In this document: piece after piece, positions 23,504-35,184 of the stretch
Numbering within the stretch: position 1 is the stretch's first letter
Layout of the letters: every line of letters starts with the position of its first letter
Assembly: GCA_029204225.1 (NCBI GenBank)
Contig: CM055106.1
Location: 42,920,368 to 42,984,367, forward strand
Origin: Diphasiastrum complanatum
Lineage: Eukaryota; Streptophyta; Lycopodiopsida; Lycopodiales; Lycopodiaceae
Direction of reading: 5' to 3'
Length of the DNA stretch: 64,000 bases
Position numbers and translations under genes: made by a program
The notes under the pieces: generated by a model
The model's database searches: none
Told to the model about the DNA's origin: nothing
What the model saw: only the letters and a program-made list of their open reading frames with translations

Positions 23504-24615
23504 CTAGTCTCCTTCATCTTGTAGGTGTATGTTGGTGTCCACATCTTCAAACTCCCCTTCGCTTTCATTCACGTACTCTTCCACGTTCTCTTCCACATTT
23601 TCTTCCACATCACGAACACTTGAAGTTGTAGAGCCTCTCTACAAAATAGAATCAAAAATTTAATTAAATTGAGATTAAACTTGTAAACCACAAAGTAAAC
23701 AATCACAAAACAATAAAGGTTAAGAGTTTACGATTGGAAACAATTCATGGGATTCCATAAAAGCCTTAAGGCCGGCATATCCATAATCGTAACCTTGCTT
23801 GTACTCCGCGGCGGTCATGTGTCTTCCAAAATCACTAAGCTACATTCAACAAAAAAACATCGTTTAGCAATACAATATAGTATAGCAATAAAAAACATTA
23901 ACAATCTCACTAAAAAAAATAGAATCATATTAAAAAATATTGCACTTACAAATTGGGCCTCTAGATTGCCCCTTCCTCCCGATCCCAAGTGACTTTGGCC
24001 ATGTTTTAAGAGCTTCCCGGTGGTGGCCCTACGTTGTTGTTCATATTTTTGGAGATTGTTTTGCAACAATTCCCCTTTCACCTTCTTCCAAACCCTTTTG
24101 GAGCACCATCTAGGCTTCGTGGGATTCTTGGGATTCCTCACGGCTCTTCTCATCAATTGCCTTTTGTTTCGAATCCAAAGGCACATTGTATTCAAGGCCC
24201 AAGTCCTACTAAATGCATTGGATTGAGGGAATTCAGAATACAAAGTCTCTACTATTTTATTTTTGTCTTCAAGTGATTGGGAGGACCAATCGATCATGTA
24301 ATCTTTACCAAAATATAAAGCAACTAAATCATGCAAACGGGCATGAACTACATTGCCACGCGTATTTTTTATAACTTCACCACGTGGATTAAGATCATAA
24401 TACACACTACACGATTTTTGGGAAGGGGCATCTTCGGAAGCTCTTCTCTCGGATGATTTATCCGAAGAAGATAACACAAGATTTTTGATTCTATCTCTTT
24501 GTTAAAGAGATAGATTCTCAAACCACTCTTGATTATATTCTTCGGGCTCCTCACAAGCTCTTCTCCTAGATGGTCTCCCACTTGACCTTCCACTTGACCT
24601 ACCGCTTGAAGACAT
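23504..24615 (-). pseudogene. Three-exon transposase-associated protein (Transposase_24-like), one nonsense codon
   Basis: Model: exon 1 24615-23950, exon 2 23839-23732, exon 3 23638-23504, all phase 0 with GT-AG borders, 302 residues if the single stop is ignored. It starts with a Ser/Gly/Arg-rich head (MSSSGRSSGRSSGRPSRRR). The middle (LNPRGEVIKNTRGNVV, YFGKDYMIDW, WALNTMCLWIRNKRQLMRR, PRWCSKRVWKKVKGELL, EQQRRATTGKLLKHGQSHLG) resembles the DNA-binding half of plant Ptta/En/Spm-type transposon proteins. Exon 3 is strongly acidic (VEENVEENVEEYVNES). The only in-frame stop is TAA at 24504-24502, inside an 11-bp inverted repeat. Family assignment is by motif style. Confidence 0.6.
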
Positions 24616-24950
24616 TGTATCAAAGAAAAACTTTAAAAGTTAGAAAGTAGTGGAGAATGGGAGTGAAAGAGTATTGAAGACTTTTAGATTAGAAGAGTAA
24701 GCAATGAATAGAAAGCAATAGATTAATAGTAAGCAAGAACAAAGAAGATCAATAGAGTAAGCAAAAGCAAAAGCAAGATCACTAGTAATGAAGAGCAACC
24801 AAAAGCAAGCAAGCAAGATCTATAGAGTTTAGAAGAGCAATAGCAAGCAAGGGCACTAAACACTAGATTAGAAAACCTATAAAACTTGAAAGCAAAAGAA
24901 GAGGAGCAAGAATGCTCGCGAAAATGCCATTTTATTGGCATTCAAGTTCA

Positions 24951-25010
24951 CGTGGATTATCCACGCAAAAGTTATCCACGCGATATCCACGCGTGGATGT
25001 TCCACGCGTT
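24951..25010. repeat. Right palindrome cluster
   Basis: Five or more half-sites in 60 bp (CGTGGATTATCCACG, TTATCCACGCG, ATATCCACGCGTGGAT, TTCCACGCG), the mirror of the left cluster. Confidence 0.85.
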
Positions 25011-26116
25011 TTTTTTTCCTCTCTTGGCACGTGAGAGGGTCCCCACATGGGCTTGCATGCTTCAAATGTCATTCAATATTCTCATAATCTTTTCTAGATT
25101 TTATGAGAATATTTTATTGTAGAATTTTATATAAAATATATTTTTTAATATGATGGAATGTAAAAAAATCAATTCAAAGATCATTATGGTAGTATTTAAT
25201 TGTTAAAACTAGTTTTATATTGTTATAAATTTTATTTTTTTTGAGATTTGACATACAAGACAAAATCATGAGATAAGAAATAGTACATATTATTATTAAA
25301 CAAGTAATTTGACAAGCTTTTTAAGATTTTATGACATAATATTATGTCAAATCGGTGATGTCATAAAACATTTAGTTTATTAATAATCTAGGTGTCATAG
25401 ATTTGATATAATCTGATGACATAATTACATGGTCAAATATTTTTTTTTTGCTTTTGTCATGTGGCCTCTTAAATGGTTGCATGGGGTCATTTAGATTCAT
25501 GATCAAGAGCATTTATGTTATATTGAAGACCTTAGTGATATGTGACCTATATGATAAATCTTTTTAATTGTTGGTGTGTGACCTATATAACCTTATATGA
25601 AATCATAGTAATTAGTTGAAATATCATTTAGCATTGTAATAAAGATGTTGATCAATGGTGTGTTATCTAGTATATGATTTCTTGCATACAAAGCAACCAT
25701 AGATAGAAAGGGCGAATGCATATTGCTCGTCATGAGATACCATGGCACACTAGGCCAATCCAAAGAGATTTACCTTGAGATCATCACTCATCTTAGACAA
25801 GAGTTTAAACTGAGAGCTTCGAACATTGACTGTTATGTGGTCTTTAAATTAGTTGAGATAAGCCTGCACGCACTATCTACTGATGTCTAACATTTGTCAC
25901 TATGAATCTCATTTTGATTGCTCGTCATGTGTTGCCCCACCCAAGCGACTTTCTTGATAGCAACGTTACTAGAATATTAGATTTACATTAAGCATAAGTA
26001 GAATATACATGGATTAGATGTTGGCATGTCTTTAACAAATTTTATTATATTTGTTCAGAACATACGGTCTCATAATGATTACTTATGATGTGGTATAGAG
26101 TAGCTGGCTACAGTGT
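25011..26116. other. AT-rich intergenic stretch
   Basis: No coding recognised. Repeated ATGACATAAT/ATTATGTCA-type words occur near 25320-25440. It separates the palindrome-bounded element from the CACTA relic. Confidence 0.45.
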
Positions 26117-26120
26117 GTAT

Positions 26121-26459
26121 ATGTCATCGATGATGTCATCATTATCAGATAGTGATTCATCTCATGATCGCAACAGCAGGTATATATTGTTATTGATATT
26201 GACATCAATTGCACTTTATTTGTTACTTGAATATGAATGTATAATTTTTCTTGCAAATTTATTCTTACAATAACATTTGATTGGAATTATGAATTCTAGG
26301 GAAATTATCATACCTCCACGTGATTTAGAGAAAGAAAAAAGAATTGAGCTCTATCACAGAAAAAAAGAGCAATCAAGACTAAAGTACAATGAACAACTAT
26401 TGACTGGTTCATCTTCAAGCTCTTCCACCAGCCGACGTAGACCGCCTATTGATCCATGA
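26121..26459 (+). CDS. Small two-exon frame upstream of TNP2 (72 aa)
   Basis: Exon 1 26121-26179 and exon 2 26300-26459 join with GT-AG borders into an uninterrupted 72-residue reading. A Ser/Asp-rich head (MSSMMSSLSDSDSSHD) is followed by a charged stretch (DLEKEKRIELYHRKKEQSR) likely to be helical, then a Ser run and RRRPPIDP. No family recognised. Position suggests an accessory frame or 5' exons of the CACTA element. Confidence 0.35.
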
Positions 26460-26526
26460 CATGTATGTATATTGATTTATGTCATAATTTTTTTATTTGA
26501 AATAGTGATGTAATCCGATTTCCTCT

Positions 26527-28931
26527 TTGGATATAGTATATTGCTCTTTGGAAAGCCAAGACACCACTCCATCACAAATGAAGGTTGAAAATGCACTAAA
26601 TGTACAAAGACTATTTTGTCAATTTTTGTCACATGTTACAATTCGTCACATGTTAGAATTTGTCAATTTTCACTTGAATGACACTGAAAGAATTTGTGCA
26701 ATTTGCAATTGGATTATTGGACCAGTTTCAACCAAAATATGATGAGAGGATACCATGTACATGTACACAATGCAAGGCCCTTAGGATTCGGACAAGGAGG
26801 ATTGTCAACGATCACATTTGGGCCAATAGAGTGCACACAGAGAATCCAAGAGTGCGAGAGGTAAACTTTTTAAAGTGTTTTTTGGAAATGCTTTAATCTT
26901 TGACCCTTATGACACTTCAAGTATACTTTAGCCAGTCAATATTGAGCAATAGGATGAGTGCCACGATACTTTGAAGTTAATCTCTCACTTGCACACGTAG
27001 ACGATGAATGCAATACAACGGTCCACATATAAAGCAATTACCTCATTGTCTACGTCAAGGCTTAAAAGAGATGATGGAAATTGATGAGCGCATATCTACT
27101 TCTTCGCAAACAAGTTCCAACGATGAAAATGAGCTTCCAATGAATGATGAATTTGAAGTCATGGGAGACATGTTGGATGATATGTACGAGAACAATATTG
27201 CAGCTAGACACAATGAACAAGATGAGGAGGCACTTTTGTCTAAAGAAAAAAGAAAATTGCGAGAAGAATCAAAGACCACATTGTATCCTGGAGCAAAGAC
27301 ATCTCGTTTGGCGACTTCTCTACTTCTATTAAATCTTCAAGCCAAATATAGATGGAGTGACCAAAGCCTCACATCATTATTTGAGTAAATTTTTTTTCAT
27401 CTACTTGTCATCTTTGCTTTGAAACAAAATTTACAATTTGGACATCGAGTAGTTTTTTTTTTTACAATGACTTCTTTTGTCATGTATAGACTATCGAAAA
27501 ACAAAATTCTCCCAGAAGGGAATGTCATGCTTGAGACAAGAGATGAGGCACGAAGATGTTGACTAACATCGGGATGGACTACAAGCAATATCATGCATGT
27601 CCAAAAGATTGTATTTTATATCGAGGAAGGTATGAATCACTCAAGAAATGTCCCATTTGTGATACTCCTCGATATAGAGATGATTTGCAAGGGGCAACCA
27701 TTCCGTACAAAGTTTTACGACATTTTTCAGTAATTCCACGATGGCAACGTTTATCTCGTTGTAAATCTCTTGCACATCTTATGGACTGGCATGCACACCA
27801 TACGTCTACGGATGGGATGATGAAGGTACCTTGGTCTTGCAACAGATGGTGTGAACCCCTTTGGTGTACGAGCAACTACATGGTCCATTTGGCCTGTTTG
27901 CTTGGTAAATTATAGTATTCCTCCTTGGTTGAGTACAAAAAAGGGACACATTATGTTGGCACTTTTAATTCCTGGCCAACGCAAGGTTAAGAACATGGAT
28001 GTGTATCTTGAGCCGCTTATTGACGAGTTGGAAGGTTTGTGGAAGGGGATAAAAGCATATGACATTTTGCACCCCTTACATGAGAGGGAGTTTACACTAC
28101 ATGGCATTGTAATGTGGACAATGCATGACTATCCAGGATTAGGTGAATGCTCAGGTAAAAATTCAAACAATGTCTATCTTGTGTACATAGGAGTTTGTTT
28201 ACTGTTACATACAACTAGTAATTCTTGACATTTACATGATATACTACAATGGCTATAATTATTTTTTGACATATCTTTTTTTAATAGTGATTGATAGTAT
28301 CCATTTGTTGGGCAGGCTTTCAAACGGCTGGAAAAATGCTTGTTTTTTGTGCGGGAGAAATCTTGTGGGAAGATACTCTTTTAGTCTCAAAAAAGTGGTT
28401 TATGAAAATCATCATAAATACTTGCATGAAGGCCATCCATTCAGAGACACTCATAGAAGAGGTTATGGAGGAAGAGTTGAGAGAGAGATGCCTCCAAAGA
28501 GGATGTCCGTGAAAGATTCGCGAATACTATGGGAGGAATCTCAAGCAAAGCCAATCGATGGTATGAAAAGATTATCTATATTTCATCGTTTTAAATATTG
28601 GAATAACCTTTTTATTAATCACCTACTTGATCCCATGCACATATTTAAAAATGTGGGTGAATCTATTTGGAAACACTTGATTGGTGAAAAAGATACTATT
28701 GCTGCAAGGCACGATCTAAAAGAATCAAACACCAAAAAAGAATATTGGATAAAGAATGGTGAAGATCATGCTCCAAAAGTACCTTGGACATTCACTAAGG
28801 AGGAGCTTAACCATGTGCGCTCCATTATTCATGACATTAGAACACCAACTGGTTTTGCCCATTCTCTACGCTTATCATTCACAGTGGATGGAAAGTTGCA
28901 AGGTCTCAAATCTCATGATTGGCTAAGATGA
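26527..28931 (+). pseudogene. TNP2 family transposase (EnSpm), decayed
   Basis: Cut-and-paste transposase relic. It begins with a transposase-associated domain (MTLKEFVQFAIGLL, then PCTCTQCKALRIRT). Next come LYPGAKTSRLATSLLLLNLQ and WSDQSLTSLFE, then MDYKQYHACPKDCILYRG with KKCPICDTPRY, and LAHLMDWHAHHTSTDGMMK. A deletion and frameshift follow near 27830, removing the KAWKHF...RNV segment usual before NPFG. It resumes as NPFGV, IPPWLSTKKGHIMLALLIPG and MDVYLEPLIDELEGLWKG (about 27852-28150). After an intron, WKNACFLCG, FRDTHRRGYGG and HLLDPMHIFKNVGESIWKHL follow, ending in LKSHDWLR at a stop (28931). Several frame breaks make it non-functional. Confidence 0.85.
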
Positions 28932-28950
28932 TTCAATTCATTGCAGGAAG

Positions 28951-30880
28951 AATCTTGAAATAGAAATTAGAGGTGCATGGCTATATGCACAGTTGTCTCC
29001 AGGTTGGCATCACATGTTGTTGTTATCCATCATTATTTGGTAAGTAGGATGTAGCTTCTGGTTAGATCCAGTTGGAGTCTAGTTGCACTACAAGTGGACA
29101 GATTTTTGGGGAGCTATCAGCGGGTAATGGATACTTGGTGATCAGATGGTACAGGGAGCTATCCTACCTGATATGCTATGGATCGTGGGTGAGCTGTTCA
29201 TCACAATAGTAGATCTAGTTTGCATATGCTTTGGCTTGGATGCTATGATGAATGTGTTGGTGAGATAGGCTCCTTGGTGGGAGGCCTATAGACTGGTCAA
29301 ATCATACGTCAAGCATGGGAAGTTGAGCTTACATGGGATGTAGGAGAGGCAAACTATCATCAGTATCTCTGGGAGATAAGCAAGCTACTCAGGTATAGCC
29401 TATGGTGAGGTTTATATACATTCATTCATTGAGTCCTTGGTAGACTCTTGTGCTTGGAGCATGGGGAATGGATGGGGATAAGCTTTTGGGACTTATTGGA
29501 TAGTTGCATATGCTTGGACGTGAGGGCACCTTGTTACAGGTGCAGGCCATGGTTGAGGATCTGATTTGGAGACTAGTGGTGTAGCAGCGGATCTATAGGT
29601 GGCACAAGTGTTGGTACGACGGGATACCACTTATGGGCAGGCCTTGGTCATGTATTTGACACTTTATCATTCGTGCTGGTTTGCATGAGTGTGTGTGGGC
29701 TTGCATGTTACCTTGTCACGGAAGTCTAGTTTTGAGTCGGAGTTGTATGTGGTTGTGCATTTGCTATGTCAGGAACAAAGTACTCATTTGATATGCTCTT
29801 TGACTTGTCATTATGTCTACTAGCTGTTTATCTGGTGAGGGTATAGTCTTATGGTGGCAGTCACGATTTCCTCAGGTTGAGCCTTAGTTGCTCATTTATG
29901 TCAACTTTACAGATTTGTGCTTATAAGTGCCTGATAGGATGTCAGCCTAACTAGATGGAGGATGTAAGTCTCACGGTGGCAGTGGGATTTGAGCCATGTC
30001 GCTCATGTGGTCCACTTGTGGTCAAGTCGGGATTGGGGACGAGTCAATTGGTTGAGAGTATGGTAAACTCTCTGTATGAACATTGTGTTTACATGATACT
30101 TTGTGAGTCAAACCTGGTGGTTTGTTGGTGTGCTTGAGTGTGAGTCAAGTACAGGGTAGCATGGACATGCACAACATCTTTTGGACACTCCAGACGATGC
30201 TACAGATTTTATCACATCTGAGCTTAAGGGAGAGAGTTAGAAATCAGAGTTAATTTGATATACATTTAATGTAAGCTCTAAATGTGATATTGTAATTAGT
30301 GTACAGTTAATTAGATTTGCTGTATTCAGTTGTGTTCGGGACATGACCCATTAGGATGTATGCTATACTCAAGGGCATGTCTCGAGTTTGTCGGTCGAAT
30401 TTGGCCATATTAGGCCCGACCTTAGTTTGGCAGGTGGTAGGCCAGTCCTAGGACAGTTGTCTTTTTCATGCAAGTTGTGTTTACTATATGTACAGTTTTC
30501 TTTGTAATGCAGTTGAACTTTTGTTGTGCCATCTTTGAGAGCTTGTGAGGAGTGGCTATGGTGATTGTGTGATGTGATCTGCATACTGCACTAGATTCTA
30601 TCGAAATTTCAACTGACATTTTCCTTGGCATTAGAATAAGTGAGTGAGAACATTAGAATCATCGCATTGCCTTGGCATCTTCAAAAGCAATCTGCCTCTC
30701 ATTTCTTCCCACTTTCTCATTTGTTTTGCTCTCAACCAGACAGAGTTGGGTTGTTATCCCTCAGATTTTGTCTTACTTTTAATTCTGGATGTATCTATGA
30801 TCTGTCTATGTATCTATCTAATCTGTCTGTGCACTGTGAAGCAACAACGTGGTCGTGATGCTTGTAAAATAAGTATGTTG
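28951..30880. other. Unassigned stretch, possibly the 3' part of a decayed LTR element
   Basis: GT-rich, with no long frames and no recognised domain. At 30221-30240 a purine run (CTTAAGGGAGAGAG) is followed by TTAGAAATCAG, reminiscent of a polypurine tract plus LTR start, but the TG is missing and no second LTR is visible. It may instead be the 3' region of the CACTA element. Confidence 0.3.
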
Positions 30881-30889
30881 TTTAAGGTA

Positions 30890-31225
30890 GCTTAGTTAGC
30901 AACTATAACAGCTTATGACATCAGGTTCTTTGCTCTTCTTCAGACGCCTAATTAGTCAATCGCCTTAGTTAGCTCAATTCATGCAACATTAGCTTCATCA
31001 AACACCTTAGTTAGCTTCATCAGTCACCTTAGTTAGCTCAATTAATGCAACGTTAGCTTCATCAGACGCCTTAGTTAGTATACCCACTCAAATCACTCAA
31101 ATCTTCTGGTTGTCTGGTTGCGGAAACATACTGAGAATCTATATTTCCCCTATATATTGATGTCCCCTAGCATTGTGTGTCAGTATACCCACTCAAATCA
31201 CTCAAATTGTCTGGTTGTCTGGTTG
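30890..31225. repeat. Short local tandem repeats
   Basis: Two families. Words such as CCTTAGTTAGCTCAATT and GCAACRTTAGCTTCATCA recur about four times at 30940-31080. A segment of about 55 bp with CCCACTCAAATCACTCAAAT and GGTTGTCTGGTTGC occurs at about 31082 and again at about 31185. Confidence 0.75.
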
Positions 31226-31296
31226 CAGAGACATATTGAGAATCTATTTGATTATGTTAGCATTTATGGATTGTTTATGGCTTCTGGGGTCAATGT

Positions 31297-31302
<6 letters not shown>

Positions 31303-31349
<47 letters not shown>
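31303..31349. repeat. (CT)n microsatellite
   Basis: About 23 uninterrupted CT units. Confidence 0.97.
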
Positions 31350-31352
<3 letters not shown>

Positions 31353-32579
31353 CAGTTTGAGCTACTTTATACTGATTTGAGCTACTTATTTCTATGTTTC
31401 ATAAAGAAATTGCTACACATGGCTAAAAAAATTACATATCACATGAGTTGCATGCCTTGAGAGAGTACTACATCTTTGTTACAAAATAAAATGTGTGTGA
31501 GAGAGATATATATTTTTGTATAGTAAATAGCAATCTGCTTCATGTACCAATAGTTGTTTCGTGTTGAATTCATCACCTTAAACACGACCGCTGGGGCTAA
31601 GAAATCCTAACTTACGATATATGTGCCATCTTACTAAGTCATGAGCCATGCTCAACCCTCTCTCATCTTCTGTAGCCTACCATCTAATATTACCTTCACG
31701 CTTCATCTCCATATAATATTACATGGAGGGAATTTCTTGCGTTGGATACCTGGATCTTGAACGATCTCGGATCCCCAGGGGTGGGTGTGAGGCAGGATCA
31801 GTCCGACCTTTGCAAAATCAAGTCTGGAAATGGAGATATCCGACATGGGAAATAGTTATCGAACTGAAGTGTGTGTGTGTGTGTCTAAACTTTGTGGTGC
31901 CCGCCGGCAACTGAGCAATGAATGAGCTGAGAAAGATTGCTGCGTGATGAGCTGACTGAATTAGTCTGGCAATGGAAAGATCTTATAGGGGTGCAATGGA
32001 TGGGTTACAGCTAGTGAAGGGCGCCCTTCAACAACGTTGTTCGTGTTTTTTCATAGGCACATTACGGGAAATAATGGTGCCCATTTTTGTGAAGGAATGG
32101 GCACCCTCAGACCATAACGTGTGTGTCATGAGCCGTGCTATCTTACTTTGTGCTATACTTTGATCCACAGATGTTCTGATAATAATTTCTGTGTTTGCAT
32201 TGGATACTACACGACTGGGATGATGAACGATGCACCAAAATTCTACGTAATTGCTATGGGACATCGATGACTTAGAATATTTGTGTCTATAATGTCTCAT
32301 TAGAAGGCCGTTCAAGAAAATAGTGAAATTAACTCGTTACATTTTCCACTAAGCATCTGACTGATCATGAGATGACGCAACAACATGGCTCATGCAACTT
32401 TCTGTTTGAATAATCTTGGGGCTCAGGTGTTGAAACCTCACTAATCTAAGTTCACTAACTAACTCGTGAGTTAAGTAATGCTCCACATTGTCCACAAACA
32501 TATGATACTAATTTATTTGTTTGTAGTGGATACTGTACGACTGGGATGATGAACGATGCACCAAAATTCACTAACTCGT
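31350..32579. other. Intergenic stretch with one short dispersed duplication
   Basis: No gene seen. A word of about 40 bp containing CGACTGGGATGATGAACGAT occurs at about 32210 and again at about 32535, in both cases followed by GCACCAAAATTC. The region seems to be part of the same rearranged repeat as 32580-33476. Confidence 0.5.
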
Positions 32580-33476
32580 TATTGAAGCTCCGAGAGTACT
32601 TTGAACACTAAATTATCAAGTGTGATGGCCTGCGGTTGAAAGCTAAAAGTTCATAGTTACATTACAGAGTTTGCTCATTCTCCATCCACTCCAGGGCTGC
32701 CGCGGGTAAGTGTCACCATGATGCTGATATTTTTTTCAAAAATCATTGAAAGTCAAGAGAATGGAATCAAATCCTACAATGAATGGCCGCAGCTATTTAT
32801 TTTCGGCAAGCCATTTACTTTTATGACCTCTCTCTCATTTAGTTTTTAAGCACAACCGGTATTGGCAGTCACAATGCTTAATCTTCGCATGTTCAAAGCG
32901 GTTTGAATAGATTTGACTATCTTTTGTTCCATGGTCTTATTTAAGCTATACCTGAAGGCTGAGTACATCCTTCTTCTACAAAACGATGCCATTCATTGAC
33001 GATTTAGTATGGCTGCTTTAATACTTCAAAGCTGAGAGCTCAAAGTTGATCGTTACATTATAGAGTTTGCTCATTCTCCATCCACTCCAGGGCTGCGGTG
33101 GGTAAGTGTCACCATGACGCTGATTTTTTTTTATCAAAAAATCATTGAAACTCAAGAGAATGGAATCAAATCTTACACTGTTTATAAAAGTTTTACTTTG
33201 ACAAACCATAAATGATAACACACTACTCTTTAAGATAAAAAAGGGGAGATGTGACACTGAAAGCTATTGATGTTCTTAACAATATTCTAATATCTCATCT
33301 GTGCTCCTGCATATACTATCTGAGCTTGCTTCAACTAATTTGAAATGATCATCAATCACTCGCTCACTATTTATGAGCTCACATCATCAGCTTTGATCTG
33401 ATCCATAGTAGGTCATTTGAATTAGTATCCAAATAGTTATGACAATTCTTGATTCCGAGCTCTAGTTTTGCTAGTT
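32580..33476. repeat. Left part of complex tandem repeat, interrupted by Copia-2
   Basis: Contains a segment around CATCCACTCCAGGGCTGC (about 32645-32770) repeated at about 33020-33180. The part 32772-33385 matches 38995-39605 on the other side of Copia-2 with scattered differences. No coding seen. Confidence 0.85.
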
Positions 33477-33992
33477 TGCTAGAAAAAACACACAAAAGGA
33501 GAACCTACTCTTACTGTATGGACACTCTCAGGCAGAATAGTACAGGACAACCTGCAACTAAACGCTGCACACAACACAATACAATCTACAAAACAAAGAT
33601 TGCAAAATGCAAGCAAGAAGGTAGAACAATCATCACAGCTGACGCATTAGACAAATGTACTGTTTACTAGTGAGAATCAGAAAATAGAAAAATCAGTACA
33701 ATAATGCTGCACCCATCTGTGCAGATGGAAAGACGTCTCTCCTGTTCTATCTACCAATCTTCTTACTGCTACACTCTATGAATGAAACCAGAACGCAAGG
33801 CTGATATATGTATTCCAGCTATGTCTCTCACACACTCCATGCCAACGTTGCACCTACCTTTGTCTGCTTTTATGATTCTGAACCTAATACTTCGTGTAAC
33901 TTACCTAACCTGCTGTCTACATTTAACTAGTGTTAGGTCTAACTAACATGTCACTTGTAGGCTTGAAGGGTTGTGAAGTTCACACTCTAACA
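33477..33992 (-). repeat. Copia-2 3' LTR
   Basis: 516 bp, TGTTAGAGTG...TTCTAGCA on the element's strand. By eye it differs from the other LTR at roughly 25 positions (about 5%) with no length change. Confidence 0.96.
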
Positions 33993-34004
33993 GCTCCCTC
34001 TTGA
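33993..34004 (-). other. Copia-2 polypurine tract
   Basis: On the minus strand CAAGAGGGAGC immediately precedes the 3' LTR start TGTTAG; it primes plus-strand DNA synthesis. Confidence 0.85.
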
Positions 34005-35184
34005 ACTGAGGAATCCTTCAAGCTGTTTATAATGCTGCCCACGCCCATTCGATGTTTTGTAAAAGATGTTTGGCTCAATGGCTTGGTCAGAATATCTACA
34101 ATCATGTCTGGAGTTGCAATGTACTTAGGAATAAGTACCTCTTTCTGGATTAGATTCCTTACATGATGATATTTGAGAGGTATGTGCTTTGTTTTGGAGT
34201 GGAAAACTGGATCCTCAGTCAAGTAGATTGCACTCTTATTGTCCATATACATCACTGTTGGATCCTCTTGCCGTAGTCCAAGCTCCTCGAGTAAGAATCT
34301 AAGCCAAACAATTTTGTTTGCATTCTTCAATGCTACAATGTACTCTGCCTCACAGGATGATTGTGCAACCAGGGTCTGTTTCTTACAAACCTAGCTCACT
34401 ACTGCCCCACACATAATGAAACATCCACCTGAAATTGACTTACTGTCAACTCTACAGCTCGCCCAACTTGCATCACTGTATGCCAAGAGATTGTTGTGCA
34501 CATTTTGCCTGTACATTAGGCCATAACATGCTGTCATTTTTATATATTGAACTATTTGCTTTGCCAACTTCCAATGCCTTGGGCCAGGATTGTTTCTAAA
34601 CTGACTCAAAGTGTAGACTGCCGTGGCTATATCAGGTCTGGTGCACACTGCTAGATACATTAAGCTCCCAATCAAATTCCTATATGGAATTTGTTCCATT
34701 TCCTTCTTTTCTTTTTCTGTTTTGGGGCTATCTTCTAGTGTCAAACTAGTCCCTGATTCCATTGGAGTACTCTTGCCCTCACAATTGTTCATCGCATAGT
34801 CCTTTACTACCTTTAAAGCGTACTTGCTTTGAGATAGAAAAAGTGTTCCTTCACTTCTATTCCTGTCAATTTGCAGACCAACACAAAGCTTTGCCTCACC
34901 CAGGTCAGTAATCCCAAATTCATTATGCAATAGGCTCTTTACCTTTTGGATGAGCTTAAGACAGTTTCCCACTAGTAGTGAGTCATCCACAAAAAGTGTC
35001 ATGTATAGGAAAGCACTGCCTTCTTGCATTACATAGACATTGCAATCTGAGTTCAAAGGTTTCATACCTATTGATTTCAGAAAAGAATCAATTTTCTTGT
35101 ACCATACTCTTGCAGTCTACTTCAATCCATAAATGCTCTTATTGAGCTTGCATACATCTTTAGGAAAGTCTTTACTGATAAAGT
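33996..35184 (-). pseudogene. Copia-2 RT C-terminal half and RNase H
   Basis: Minus-strand coding starts near 35184 with DFISKDFPKDVCKLNKSIYG, then LK followed by a stop. From 35065: LFVDDSLLVG (the YVDD-type catalytic box as FVDD), LGEAKLCVGLQIDR, YRNLIGSLMYLAVCTRPDIA. The RNase H part is DASWASCRVDSKSISG. From 34330: YMDNKSAIYL and HVRNLIQKEV, with VDILTKPLS near the end. One stop lies at about 34391. Confidence 0.92.

Larger units (their letters stand above)
22510..25010 (-). mobile_element. DNA element bounded by palindromic GCGTGGATA repeats
   Basis: A 20-bp word with TTTTGCGTGGATAATCCACG occurs at 22510-22529 and exactly inverted at 24951-24970. Each end is a cluster of further GCGTGGATA/TATCCACGC half-sites, like subterminal transposase-binding repeats. 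Between them lies a three-exon minus-strand gene resembling plant En/Spm-associated proteins, and a possible plus-strand exon. Outermost ends and target duplication were not found. An autonomous transposase with a catalytic core was not seen, so it may be a partner-dependent element. Confidence 0.6.
26117..28950 (+). mobile_element. CACTA/EnSpm-type DNA transposon remnant
   Basis: Carries a broken TNP2 transposase gene and, upstream, a small two-exon frame. Terminal CACTA inverted repeats were not found; a CACTACAAG word at about 29089 has no partner. The coding similarity ends at about 28950. Confidence 0.75.

Noticed and set aside
22510..24970. CRISPR-like array from the repeated GCGTGGATA words
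   Set aside because: Spacing is irregular, half-sites occur in both orientations, and the context is a plant nuclear transposon.
29086..29098. CACTACAAG word as a possible CACTA terminus
   Set aside because: No inverted partner or target duplication was found; such a short word is expected by chance.
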